DNA of 42,454 bases from positions 1 to 42,454 of the forward strand of contig CAZYJR010000035.1 in assembly GCA_964647905.1 (NCBI GenBank), given 5' to 3'. The notes beneath the pieces were generated by a model. It did not search any database and had not been told where the DNA came from. It was given only the letters and a program-made list of their open reading frames with translations. Of the stretch, positions 33,474-41,846 are shown one piece after another (the first letter of the stretch is position 1; each line of letters begins with the position of its first letter). The translations under genes and the position numbers were made by a program. The DNA comes from CAZYJR01 sp964647905. Its GTDB lineage: Bacteria > Desulfobacterota > DSM-4660 > Desulfatiglandales > HGW-15.

Positions 33474-34211
33474 ATGTCCGAAGCCCATCGATTATTCGAC
33501 CCCATAGATAACCGCAGGGCCTTCGAATTGGTCTCCCTGAAGATCAAGGAGTCGATTTTTCGGGGCGTCCTCAAGCCCGGCGACAAACTCCCCTCTGAAA
33601 CACAACTCGCCTCTCAGTTCAATGTCGGAAGGCAGACAATCAGGGAAGCCTTGCGCTTGTTGGAGCTCTCAGGGTTCATCGTGATCCAGAAGGGCGGGGC
33701 CGGCGGGCCGACCATAGCTGACACGGTCCTGAACCGCATAAGGGATCTGTTTCTGGACGCCTTCAGGATCAGGAAGGTCAGCATGGACGAGCTGACCCGA
33801 GCCCGCTCCGAGATCGAGAAGGTGGTCTTGTCCCACGTCATAGAAAAGGCGGATCAGTCTGATCTGAACGCCCTCCGGGACAATGTCCTGGAGGCGGAGC
33901 AAAAGATCCAGGGCGGTTCCTTGGCCTCAGAGGAGAACATCAGATTTCACAAGCTGATGGCCCAAGCATCCAAGAACCATGTATTCGTGATCGCTGTGGA
34001 GGCCATCATGGCGCTTGTGGCCCATTCATTGAGCCGGATTGGCCCTGACTTGGAGACCTCGACCCGTGTGGTGGGCGCTCACAAGGACCTGCTGGAGGCC
34101 ATTGAGTCCCGTGAAATCGAGAGGGCGACCACCCTGCTGGAAGAGCACCTGCTAGAGGTTCAGGAACGACTGGATCAACTGGAGCAGGGAGAGCGCGGCT
34201 CAGGCAGGTAA
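33474..34211 (+). CDS. FadR-subfamily (FCD) GntR transcriptional regulator
   Basis: About 245 residues. The N-terminal winged helix reads LVSLKIKESIFRGVLKPGDKLPSETQLASQFNVGRQTIREALRLLELSGFI. The C-terminal all-helical FCD ligand domain contains the acidic/His metal-site pattern ENIRFHKLMAQAS and a late His in VVGAHKDLLEAI. Such regulators bind organic-acid effectors. ATG at 33474 has AAAGGG upstream; an earlier frame start at 33432 would lie inside the -10 element and upstream of the operator, so it is rejected. It is the first gene of the TRAP/amidohydrolase/flavoprotein cluster and its probable repressor. Confidence 0.94.
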   Translation: MSEAHRLFDPIDNRRAFELVSLKIKESIFRGVLKPGDKLPSETQLASQFNVGRQTIREALRLLELSGFIVIQKGGAGGPTIADTVLNRIRDLFLDAFRIRKVSMDELTRARSEIEKVVLSHVIEKADQSDLNALRDNVLEAEQKIQGGSLASEENIRFHKLMAQASKNHVFVIAVEAIMALVAHSLSRIGPDLETSTRVVGAHKDLLEAIESREIERATTLLEEHLLEVQERLDQLEQGERGSGR

Positions 34212-34217
34212 TCGCAA

Positions 34218-34270
34218 CCGGGTGGCTGGTTTCATCACCCGGGAGTGGAGAGGGGGGACGACTCTCCCCC
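34218..34270 (+). promoter_or_regulatory. Two hairpins between the regulator and the TRAP operon
   Basis: Hairpin 1: CCGGGTG/CACCCGG (34218-34242). Hairpin 2: GGGGGA/TCCCCC with a six-base loop (34253-34270). They lie 40 to 90 bases ahead of the TAXI gene start. There is no T-run. They could moderate read-through or protect the downstream mRNA. Confidence 0.35.
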
Positions 34271-34311
34271 TGTGCTTCAAACATTCATCAAGAACGGAAA
34301 GGAGGGGTCCT

Positions 34312-35373
34312 ATGGGTGCGAAAAGATCAACCTGTAAGGCGGCTTTAACCGGAGGTGTTGCCGGGGTGTTGATTTTTTTCCTAATCGCCGGAGGCGCACG
34401 GGGGAGCGAGTGGCCGAGCGATGTCACGGTCATATCACCCGCCCCCGGTGCCTCGGTGCACATGGTGCTGGTGGGGATCGGGAAGGCGGTTCAGAAGCAT
34501 ACCCCGATAAAGAACTGGATCGTCCAGCCCCTCGGCGGCCCGAAGCTCTGGCTGCCCATGATGAAGAGCGGGCAGTGCCACTTTGCCAATCACAGCGCAC
34601 CTGACATCCTGAACGCCTTCCTCGGGAGGGGCGCTTACTCGGAGATGGGCCCGATGCCCGTTCGTACCGTGGGTGCCGGGCATGACTACATGTTCATGTT
34701 CTGGACTACGCCTGATACCGGCATCAAGGGCATAAGCGACCTCAAGGGGAAGGTCGCTTACATCAAGTTCAAGGCCAATCCCATGTTCACTGAAATGGCG
34801 GAAAACCAACTGGCTTCAGCGGGTCTGACTTTTGAAGACCTCAAATCGGTCCTGGCGTTCTCTAGCATCAAGGATGCTATCAGGGATCTCATAGAAGGGA
34901 GAGTGGATGCTATTATTTACCCTGTCGTCCCAGGGGCGGTGATGCAGGTCAACGAAGCCAAGGGTGAGTGTATTTTTGTTAATCTCACCAAAGAACAAGC
35001 AGAGTTTGTGGCTGATCGTATGGAAGGGTATTACATAGCTGATATCCCTGCGGAGGACAAGAGGTTCAGGAATGTTAGCGAAGTCCCGAATGCTGTTTGC
35101 TATCAAAATGCGATGTTCACCTCGGTTGATACTCATCCTGATGTGGTTTACGGAGTAGCAAAGGCGATTTTTGAGCATAATGAAGAGTATGCCGATACCC
35201 ATCCTGCTGCCAAGTATTGGAATTTGAATCACAGGCCGGTGGCTAAAGCTGTGCCTTACCACGAGGGAGCCGTCCGCTTCTTCAAAGAAAAAGGTCTTTG
35301 GAGCGAGCAGATGCAGGCCTACCAGGACAAGATGCTCGAGCGCCAGGCGGGGCTTATCGAGAAGGGCCAGTAG
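34312..35373 (+). CDS. TAXI-family TRAP transporter solute-binding protein
   Basis: A 353-residue periplasmic protein. The signal peptide is about residues 1-30 (AALTGGVAGVLIFFLIAGGARG). TAXI features follow: GASVHMVLVGIGKAV, the QPLGGPKLWLPMMKSGQ block, DLKGKVAYIKFKANPMFTEMA, VDAIIYPVVPGAVMQV and AVPYHEGAVRFFKEKGLW near the end. It captures a small organic anion for the TRAP permease encoded next. ATG at 34312 has AAAGGAGG. The stretch from about 34800 to 35270 is much more AT-rich than the first part (25 of 60 G+C at 34981-35040 against 40 of 60 at 34441-34500), which suggests a mosaic gene. Confidence 0.92.
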   Translation: MGAKRSTCKAALTGGVAGVLIFFLIAGGARGSEWPSDVTVISPAPGASVHMVLVGIGKAVQKHTPIKNWIVQPLGGPKLWLPMMKSGQCHFANHSAPDILNAFLGRGAYSEMGPMPVRTVGAGHDYMFMFWTTPDTGIKGISDLKGKVAYIKFKANPMFTEMAENQLASAGLTFEDLKSVLAFSSIKDAIRDLIEGRVDAIIYPVVPGAVMQVNEAKGECIFVNLTKEQAEFVADRMEGYYIADIPAEDKRFRNVSEVPNAVCYQNAMFTSVDTHPDVVYGVAKAIFEHNEEYADTHPAAKYWNLNHRPVAKAVPYHEGAVRFFKEKGLWSEQMQAYQDKMLERQAGLIEKGQ

Positions 35374-35429
35374 AGCGGTTTACCCTTTCAGCCTTGGCTG
35401 AGAGCGGGGCGGACAAGAGGGGGTAAGGG

Positions 35430-37358
35430 GTGGAAGAATACCAAGTAGGCGCACTCTGGAAAGAGCGCGGTCTCCGCTTCAAGGCGGCCCTGGTGGTCTC
35501 CGTGTTGTGGACTTCCTATACCCTGACATATCTTTCCAACGGCTTCTTCTATCTCAACATAGTGATTCCGCCCCTTACCCACAGGGCTGTAAGCGCCGGC
35601 CTGATATGCACACTGGTTTTCCTGGTCCCTCCGGGCCGGGGGAGAATCATTGAGTCCAGGCTGGCATGGTACGAGGCCCTCTTCATTGTGATTGTAACGG
35701 TGGGGTGTGCATATGTGGCGATAAACGCCGATACCCTGGTGGCCGAGGGAAGGCTGGTGTGCCGCCCGTATGAAATCGCCCTGTCCGCGCTTCTTTTCAT
35801 AAGTGTGGTGGAGGCCGCCCGGAGGACGACCGGATGGGTCCTGGTCAGCCTCATCACGTTCTTTTTCTTCTACGCGGTATACAGCAACCACTTCCCTGGA
35901 TTTCTCAGGAGCACGGGGTTTTCCTATTCCATGGCCCTGGGTTGGATGTATCTCAGTGCGGAGGGGTTCTGGGGGATCATAATCGGGATCGTCTCCACCA
36001 TTGTCTCCGGGTTCATAATATTCGGGGGCTTCTTGCGGGCCTCGGGTGCGAGCAGGTTTTTCAACGATCTTGCGTTGGCCCTTGGAGGGGCCTTCAGGGG
36101 AGGCGCGGCAAAGGCCGCGGTCATGGCCAGCACGTTTTTCGGCACCATTTCGGGCTCCACCGCGGCCAACGTGGCCACGACCGGCCAGATAACCATCCCG
36201 CTGATGAAAGACACGGGGTATGAGAAGAACTACGCCGGAGCGGTCGAGGCCACCGCCTCACTGGGCGGGATGTTCATGCCACCCGTGATGGGGGCCACCG
36301 CATTCCTGATAGCAGAGTTTCTGGAGGCGACCTATTGGGAGGTGTGCGTGGCGGCGTTCCTCCCGGCCGTCGCCTACTACGCCACATTGCTGCTGCAAGT
36401 TGATTTGCACGCCGCCAAAATAGGGCTCCGCGGGGTGAAAAGGGAAGAGCTCCCTTCGCTCAAGAAGACCCTTGCGGAAGGCTGGCAGTATATCGTCCCC
36501 TTTATAATACTGTTATTCCTCTTGGGTGTCATGAGGTACTCGGCACAGACCTCCATCATATATACCTTGGCCTCCCTGGTCATTGTGAGCTCGTTCAAGC
36601 GCGAGAGCCGGCTGACCCCAAGGAAGCTCCTGATAGCCTTGGAGGAGTCGGCCAGGGGCATGATGCCCATAATACCGCTTTGCACCGCCATCGGGATCCT
36701 GGTGGGCTCCATCCAGATGACCGGGGTGGGTATGCGTTTCACCTCTCAGCTCCTCGGGCTGAGCGGCGGGAGCCTTATGGCGCTCCTCCTGATGACCGGG
36801 ATTGCGGCGTTCATCCTGGGTATGGGGATGACGGCGGTGGGGGTCTACATACTCACGGTGGTACTGCTCGCCCCCGCCCTGGTGCGGGCGGGAGTGGAGC
36901 CCATCGCAGCGCACATGTTTCTCTTCTACTTCGGCTGCCTGGCCTTCATCACTCCGCCTGTCGCTGTGGAGGCCTTTATCGCGGCGGGGATCTCGGGAGG
37001 GACGCCTTTCAGGACTGGGTTTCGGGCCATGAGGCTCGGATTCGCCGCCTATCTGGTCCCATGGGCCTTTGTCTTCAACCCGGGGATCCTCATGATAGGC
37101 TCCTGGACGGATATTTCCAAGGCCTTTTTCTTCATTGTTTTGGGGACGATGTGCGCCGGTTGTTCATTTGAAGGATTCATGCTGGTCTTGATGCGTACAT
37201 GGGAAAGGGTTTTGGTCATGGCGGCGGGGCTGATGGTTTTCGTCCCCGTAGGCTCGACCAGGCTTGCCGGGCTTGCACTGCTGGCGCTTATCGTGCTCAG
37301 GCAAGTAATGCTCTTTATGCGGGAGAGCAGCGGGAAGAGTCTCCGGAAAGGCTCTTGA
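35430..37358 (+). CDS. TRAP transporter fused permease (DctQ-DctM fusion, TAXI type)
   Basis: A 642-residue inner-membrane protein with about 16 hydrophobic helices. The first four correspond to the small DctQ-like subunit, the rest to DctM. Signature parts are FGGFLRASGASRFFNDLALALGG, FFGTISGSTAANVATTGQITIPLMK, EATASLGGMFMPPVMGATAFLIAEF and FILGMGMTAVGVYILTVVLLAPALV. It drives sodium- or proton-coupled import of the ligand bound by the TAXI protein. The start is GTG at 35430 behind an AGAGGGGGTAAGG site, 56 bases after the binding-protein gene. Confidence 0.94.
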   Translation: MEEYQVGALWKERGLRFKAALVVSVLWTSYTLTYLSNGFFYLNIVIPPLTHRAVSAGLICTLVFLVPPGRGRIIESRLAWYEALFIVIVTVGCAYVAINADTLVAEGRLVCRPYEIALSALLFISVVEAARRTTGWVLVSLITFFFFYAVYSNHFPGFLRSTGFSYSMALGWMYLSAEGFWGIIIGIVSTIVSGFIIFGGFLRASGASRFFNDLALALGGAFRGGAAKAAVMASTFFGTISGSTAANVATTGQITIPLMKDTGYEKNYAGAVEATASLGGMFMPPVMGATAFLIAEFLEATYWEVCVAAFLPAVAYYATLLLQVDLHAAKIGLRGVKREELPSLKKTLAEGWQYIVPFIILLFLLGVMRYSAQTSIIYTLASLVIVSSFKRESRLTPRKLLIALEESARGMMPIIPLCTAIGILVGSIQMTGVGMRFTSQLLGLSGGSLMALLLMTGIAAFILGMGMTAVGVYILTVVLLAPALVRAGVEPIAAHMFLFYFGCLAFITPPVAVEAFIAAGISGGTPFRTGFRAMRLGFAAYLVPWAFVFNPGILMIGSWTDISKAFFFIVLGTMCAGCSFEGFMLVLMRTWERVLVMAAGLMVFVPVGSTRLAGLALLALIVLRQVMLFMRESSGKSLRKGS

Positions 37359-37396
37359 GCCACAGCGGCTACAACCTATGGAGGAAAGGGATATCA

Positions 37397-38389
37397 ATGA
37401 GGATAGACGTTCACAATCACTATTACCCTCGAGGATTTTTGGAAAAGCTGGCGGAGGAAGGGGCGTCCGGCGGCATCAAGGTGGAGAAGGACGAGTGGGG
37501 GAGGGATCTGCTGGTCCAGCACGGAAACCGGCTGGTGACCATCACCCCGCCCATGATCGATATGAACAAGCGGCTGGAGGACATGGACGAGGCAGGGATT
37601 GACGTCCAGATCTTGACCCTTTCAATCCCCAGCGTTGATATCTTTCCGCCGGAAGTGGCCGAAGACCTGGCAAGGACGGTGAATGACGAGACAGCGGAGA
37701 TAGCCCGCGAGCATTCGGACCGCTTCATCGGATTCGCCACGCTTCCCTTCGTTGACCCTGAGAGGTGCGTACGGGAGCTGGAGAGGTGCGTCGAGGAGCT
37801 GGGCTTCAAGGGGGCCTGTATCGGGACGAACATCAACGGGATGGGGCTGGATGACGAAGGCCTGTTCCCATTCTACGAGCGGATCTCGCGATATGATCTC
37901 CCCGTTCACATCCATCCGCGGGCCCCCAGGGACAAGGAGACTTTCAGGGATTACCGGCTGGGGCCCATGATCGGATTCGAGATGGAGCTCTGCGTGGCTG
38001 TGGTTCGCCTGGTAATGGGAGGGGTCCTGGAGCGTTTTCCGGGCCTCAAGCTGATCGTGTCCCATTTGGGAGGGGCTGTCCCTTACCTGGCCGAGCGTAT
38101 CCAGAATTGCTACGAGGCATACCCCGAGTGCCAGGCCAACATATCCCTCCCGGCCGAGGAGTATCTGAAGAGGTTTTACTACGACACAGTCAGCTTCTTC
38201 GCGCCCGCCCTCTACTGCGCTTATGCCTTTGCAGGGGCGGATCACCTGGTCCTCGGCTCGGACTATCCGCATGTTATCGGTGACATCGAGGAAGCCGCGA
38301 CCTCGATCGAGGCGTTGGACCTCCCGGCCGGGGAGAAGGAAATGATCCGTTCCGGAAACATCCTACGGCTGATGCACCAGGAGGGATGA
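37397..38389 (+). CDS. Amidohydrolase-2 family metal-dependent decarboxylase/hydrolase (ACMSD-like)
   Basis: A 330-residue TIM-barrel enzyme of the amidohydrolase superfamily, resembling aminocarboxymuconate-semialdehyde decarboxylase. Metal ligands are visible: His6 and His8 (DVHNHY), His171/His173 (PVHIHPR), His223 (VSHLGG) and Asp289 (GSDYPHV). Relatives decarboxylate aromatic or unsaturated acids (for example resorcylate, dihydroxybenzoate) or hydrolyse lactones; the substrate here is unknown. ATG at 37397 has GGAGGAAAGG upstream. It lies 38 bases after the permease gene and one base before the flavoprotein gene, so it clearly shares their operon. Confidence 0.92.
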   Translation: MRIDVHNHYYPRGFLEKLAEEGASGGIKVEKDEWGRDLLVQHGNRLVTITPPMIDMNKRLEDMDEAGIDVQILTLSIPSVDIFPPEVAEDLARTVNDETAEIAREHSDRFIGFATLPFVDPERCVRELERCVEELGFKGACIGTNINGMGLDDEGLFPFYERISRYDLPVHIHPRAPRDKETFRDYRLGPMIGFEMELCVAVVRLVMGGVLERFPGLKLIVSHLGGAVPYLAERIQNCYEAYPECQANISLPAEEYLKRFYYDTVSFFAPALYCAYAFAGADHLVLGSDYPHVIGDIEEAATSIEALDLPAGEKEMIRSGNILRLMHQEG

Positions 38390-38390
38390 T

Positions 38391-40061
38391 ATGGAAGTGC
38401 ATGAGCTGAGTTGCGACGTACTGGTCGTCGGGGGCGGGCTCGCCGGCACGAATGCGGCCATGGCCGCTGCGGAGCGCGGAGCGAGCGTCGTAATAGCGGA
38501 TAAGGGCAAGATAGAGAGAAGCGGCGACATCGGCGGAGGAGTGGATCATTTCTTGGCGTATCTCAACCAAGGGGCGGCATGGGACACCCAAGAGGCGTTT
38601 CTCGAGTATGTAGGGCGGGTAGGCAGGGGCACCGGCCGGCCGGAGATAATCGAGGCCGTCTACTGCTCGGAGCTCGAGGACGCGATCGAGCGCATGGCCC
38701 GCATAGGCAACCCCCTGACCCAGCCTGACGGGAGCATCTATCGAACCCGTTCCATGGGGCAGCCCGGGACCTACTGGATAAACTTCAACGGAAAGCGGCT
38801 CAAGCCCTGCCTGGGAAAGGCGGTCCGCAAGCTGGGGTGCACGGTCCTGGACAAGGTCATGATGCTCGAGCTGATCACGAGGCAAGGCTCGGTGTGCGGA
38901 GCCCTCGGATTCCACATTCGGACCGGGGACTTCTTCGTGATCCGCTCAAAGGCGACCATTGTCTCCACCGGCAACACCAACCGCCTGTATGAAAACCCTC
39001 GGATAAACCCGTTCAATACCTGGCTCTGCCCGTTCGACACGGGCGACGGCCAGGTGATGGCCTTCAACTCCGGGGCTGCGCTCACAAATATGGAGTACAT
39101 GCGGATGACGCTGCTCCCCAAGGGGTTCGCCGCCCCGGGCTTCAACGCTCTTGTGGGTATGGGAGGCAGGTTCCTGAACGGCCTTGGCGACTACTACATG
39201 GAAAAGAACCACCCCATGGGCAACCGGGCCCCCCGCTACGAGGTGGTCTTTCACACCCTGGAGGAGATCCGGAATGGAAGAGGGCCGATCTACATAGACT
39301 GCCGCGGCCTCGGCGAAGATGACCTCTCCCACCTCCAGGCCAGCCTGAGCTACGACAAGGACACCCTGCCCGACTACTTGGAGCAAAGGGGCGAGGACCT
39401 GCGAAAGAGGCCTGTTGAGATCACGGTCTCCGAGGGGATGCAGGCCGGGCCGACCGAGGTGACCGGAAGCGGGATAAGGATAGACAAGGACTCCTCGAGC
39501 ACCGTCCCAGGGCTGTATGCGTGCGGCGACGCGTGCGACCACAACCGTTGCGTCCACGGGGCCGTAGCCGGCGGTTACAAGGCCGGGAAGTCGGCCGCGG
39601 CCTACGCCATGAAGCAAGGGACCGCAGGAGACCCGCCGGCGACTACCACAAGAGAGGGTATTGAGCGGTTTCTTGCTCCCCTGCGCCGCAAAAGCGGCTA
39701 TCCCTACCGGCAGATAGAAGATGCGATAAGAAAGATCATGGCCGAGCACATCGGGGTGATGCGGACGGCGGGCGGGATCAAGGCCGGGCTCGGGAAGCTC
39801 CAAAGGCTGGAGAGATGGATCGAGGAAATCAAGGCCTCTGATCTGCACGAGCTGATGCGCGCCCATGAAACGCGCTCCTTGCTCCAAGTAGGCAGGATGA
39901 TGGGGCACGCAGCTCTCTTTAGAACGGAGAGCAGAAACAAGCCCTATCACCACAGGATCGATTATCCGGATACCGACGACACGAACTGGTGCGGGCTGGT
40001 GGTCATGGAAAACAGGAAAGGCGGGATAGAGTGCGAGTTCGATCCCATTGAGTACTCATGA
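38391..40061 (+). CDS. FAD-dependent fumarate-reductase-type flavoprotein, AprA-like
   Basis: A 556-residue cytoplasmic flavoprotein. The FAD-binding Rossmann motif is VVGGGLAGTNAA at 12-23, then VVIADKGKIERSGDIGGGVDH. In succinate dehydrogenase the residue after RS is the His that binds FAD covalently; here it is Gly, so FAD is probably non-covalent, as in adenylylsulfate reductase alpha (AprA) and aspartate oxidase. Late motifs are STVPGLYACGDACDHNRC and GAVAGGYKAGKSAAAYA, then a helical C-terminal domain. No signal peptide is present. The following ferredoxin gene mirrors the AprA-AprB arrangement, but no sulfate-activation gene is near. The reaction is unknown; reduction of an unsaturated acid is my guess. 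Confidence 0.88.
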   Translation: MEVHELSCDVLVVGGGLAGTNAAMAAAERGASVVIADKGKIERSGDIGGGVDHFLAYLNQGAAWDTQEAFLEYVGRVGRGTGRPEIIEAVYCSELEDAIERMARIGNPLTQPDGSIYRTRSMGQPGTYWINFNGKRLKPCLGKAVRKLGCTVLDKVMMLELITRQGSVCGALGFHIRTGDFFVIRSKATIVSTGNTNRLYENPRINPFNTWLCPFDTGDGQVMAFNSGAALTNMEYMRMTLLPKGFAAPGFNALVGMGGRFLNGLGDYYMEKNHPMGNRAPRYEVVFHTLEEIRNGRGPIYIDCRGLGEDDLSHLQASLSYDKDTLPDYLEQRGEDLRKRPVEITVSEGMQAGPTEVTGSGIRIDKDSSSTVPGLYACGDACDHNRCVHGAVAGGYKAGKSAAAYAMKQGTAGDPPATTTREGIERFLAPLRRKSGYPYRQIEDAIRKIMAEHIGVMRTAGGIKAGLGKLQRLERWIEEIKASDLHELMRAHETRSLLQVGRMMGHAALFRTESRNKPYHHRIDYPDTDDTNWCGLVVMENRKGGIECEFDPIEYS

Positions 40062-40147
40062 CGCACCGCCCCGGATTATGCTTTCTCGGAGCCCGGCAGG
40101 GGTGTCTCAGCGAACGCATCCGGGGTCCAAAGGAGGAGCAGATAATC

Positions 40148-40360
40148 ATGCCGCCTGTCTTTGATTACGAAGAATGCACCGGCTGCGGCCTGTGCGACTC
40201 TCTTTGCCCTGCTGACGCCGTATACATGCGGGCCGGAGAGGCGGGAGACGCCCCCTACCTCAAGTACCCCGAGGAGTGCTGGCACTGCGGATCATGCAGG
40301 CAGGACTGCCCTGAAGGGGCAATCAAGATAGTCTTCCCGCCGGAGATGCTGAGCATTTAG
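40148..40360 (+). CDS. Two-[4Fe-4S] ferredoxin, AprB-like electron partner
   Basis: A 70-residue iron-sulfur protein with Cys10, 13, 16, 20 (CTGCGLCDSLCP) and Cys44, 47, 50, 54 (CWHCGSCRQDCP), each a CxxCxxCxxxC cluster motif. The spacing and the FDYEECTGCG opening recall the AprB iron-sulfur subunit without its C-terminal tail. ATG at 40148 has AAAGGAGG 11 bases upstream. It lies 86 bases after the flavoprotein gene and most likely passes electrons to or from its FAD. It is the last gene of the cluster. Confidence 0.93.
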   Translation: MPPVFDYEECTGCGLCDSLCPADAVYMRAGEAGDAPYLKYPEECWHCGSCRQDCPEGAIKIVFPPEMLSI

Positions 40361-40589
40361 GCGTGGCTTTGCGCGGTTGTAGGATTCCCGGCCTTGTAGG
40401 TGGAAGGAGTGAGGTTCCGGGTATCCGGTCTTATCGCGATATTTTGGAGTCGAGGCACAATTCTGGTTGAACCTTCAATCTGAATATGACCTGCGGGTAA
40501 TAAGACGTAAAATTGGTCCGGATATTGAACAACGAATTCTACCAATTAAGCAAAATTCAACCCATTCTATGTCAGCTGGGACATAACCA

Positions 40590-40628
40590 TTCACTTCACC
40601 AGAGCGCTACCGCGCCTGGTGAAGTGAA
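40590..40628. repeat. Long perfect inverted repeat (hairpin) abutting the hsdM remnant
   Basis: Arms TTCACTTCACCAG (40590-40602) and CTGGTGAAGTGAA (40616-40628) pair over 13 bases. After a one-base bulge the loop adds GCGC/GCGC (604-607 and 612-615) around TACC. No T-run follows. It may be a mobile-element end or a recombination scar. Confidence 0.7.
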
Positions 40629-40770
40629 ACCGATGTGCCGGGCTTCTGGAAGAGCGCCACAACCTATGACAGCAGGGAGCACGGCTATGTGTTGACCCCG
40701 GGCCGATACTTGGGCGCAGCCGAGATCGAGGACGATGGGGTGCCTTTTGAGGAAAAGATGGCCGAACTAT
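40629..40770 (+). pseudogene. C-terminal remnant of a type I restriction methylase (HsdM)
   Basis: About 47 codons match the end of HsdM: DVPGFWKSAT, then HGYVLTPGRYLGAAEIEDDG and PFEEKMAEL, a very conserved block in type I modification subunits. An in-frame stop lies just upstream (40620-40622) and the rest of the gene is absent. After AELS the frame continues a few codons into unrelated sequence, where the LysR remnant begins on the other strand. Confidence 0.8.
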
Positions 40771-41114
40771 CCGTCCGGATCCTGCTCGGTGAGGCGGAGA
40801 AAGGCCCTGGCCGCTGGTGAGAGGGTCACGTCGCGGGGATGGATGATCACCGTTTGAACGAGGATCGGCCCCTCCCGCATGCGGTGGGGGATTAGGAGCC
40901 CCATCCGGGACTCCAGGTCCACTTCCGGCATGTAGAGGAATGAGACCCCGCGGCCTTGCATTACGTACTCCTTGATGAATTCCACGCTCCCGGCCTCGAT
41001 CAAGACTGATGGTGTTATCCCGTAAGAGCCGAGAAGGGTGAGGACGCCCTCCCTCGAGCCGGATTTTCCGACTGAGGTTCCCCCTTTTCCTCGTAGGCCG
41101 ATGACAGGAAACAT
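40767..41114 (-). pseudogene. C-terminal remnant of a LysR-type regulator
   Basis: The frame covers roughly the last 100 residues of a LysR effector domain: SREGVLTLLGSYGITPSVLIEAGSVEFIKEYVMQGRGVSFLYMPEVDLE and the natural end LSPAARAFLRLTEQ. The helix-turn-helix and first half are missing, so it cannot bind DNA. Its stop codon coincides with the end of the hsdM homology, marking a junction at about 40767. Confidence 0.75.
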
Positions 41115-41235
41115 CGGGACTTGCGATTCATGAGGTCAACCGGCGAGTAATCGGGCACTCGAGGAACGTCTTCTGTCTCTCCTGGTTTGTTCGGAGAGGC
41201 TCGAGACCCGGCGGGCGCTTCTTCTTTACCGGAGC

Positions 41236-41463
41236 ATGGATGACCTGGGGGAGTCCGAGTCAAACGTGGACTACGGGGGAGGGGGCGGCTTTGGCTCGCT
41301 CTTCTCGTCCGGGACCGAGGGCGACGCCCTGCTGGACGCGCTCTACGAGCAGGTCCAGGAGATCCTGGACATGCGAGGGGAGACCCCCAAGGGGACCCTC
41401 AGGCTCTTGAAAATCTTCTTGGCCTGTAGCTCCTTGATCTCCGTGTGTCTGGGAACCGCTTAA
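41236..41463 (+). CDS. Unrecognised short reading frame, possibly a gene fragment
   Basis: 75 codons with a Gly-rich stretch (DYGGGGGFGSL) and an acidic helical part (DALLDALYEQVQEILDMRGE). The frame stays open upstream to about 41134, giving a plausible helical lead-in (RLETRRALLLYRSMDDLGE). The base composition is like the GC-rich genes, so it may be a fragment of a larger lost gene. I do not recognise the family and saw no ribosome binding site. Confidence 0.3.
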   Translation: MDDLGESESNVDYGGGGGFGSLFSSGTEGDALLDALYEQVQEILDMRGETPKGTLRLLKIFLACSSLISVCLGTA

Positions 41464-41846
41464 ATGGCTCCCGTCTATTGATCCACAAGGAATGGGATCA
41501 TCCCTCGCGTTTGAGATGACAGCCGGCCATGCGAAGCAGTCTTTCGAGCTCCTTGCGTTTACAACCAGGCTTTCTACTAACCACTATATATTGTGATGCT
41601 TTTCTTGTTGACTACCAACAAGATCTTCAGCTATCATGCCCACCAAAAAGCAAGTTCCTATCACGATCTCAAACGCCTCCGGCAAGCCCCGCAGCCCGCA
41701 AGAAGGCAACGTTGTCCGAAATAACGTTCGGCCGGCCGAGAAAGGGGGACATCCTTGCGCTACGCAGGCGGCAATGCCGGATTAAGACGCTTGTCCGTCG
41801 CTCTCATCCGTATTCGGATCGAGATCGAGGGGGCTGCCGGCATCCT
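41464..41846. other. Intergenic region, nothing recognised
   Basis: About 380 bases between the unknown fragment and the recombinase remnant. It includes a local AT-rich stretch around 41560-41640. Short frames on both strands show no family I recognise. It probably contains the decayed C-terminal part of the recombinase or an insertion scar. Confidence 0.4.
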
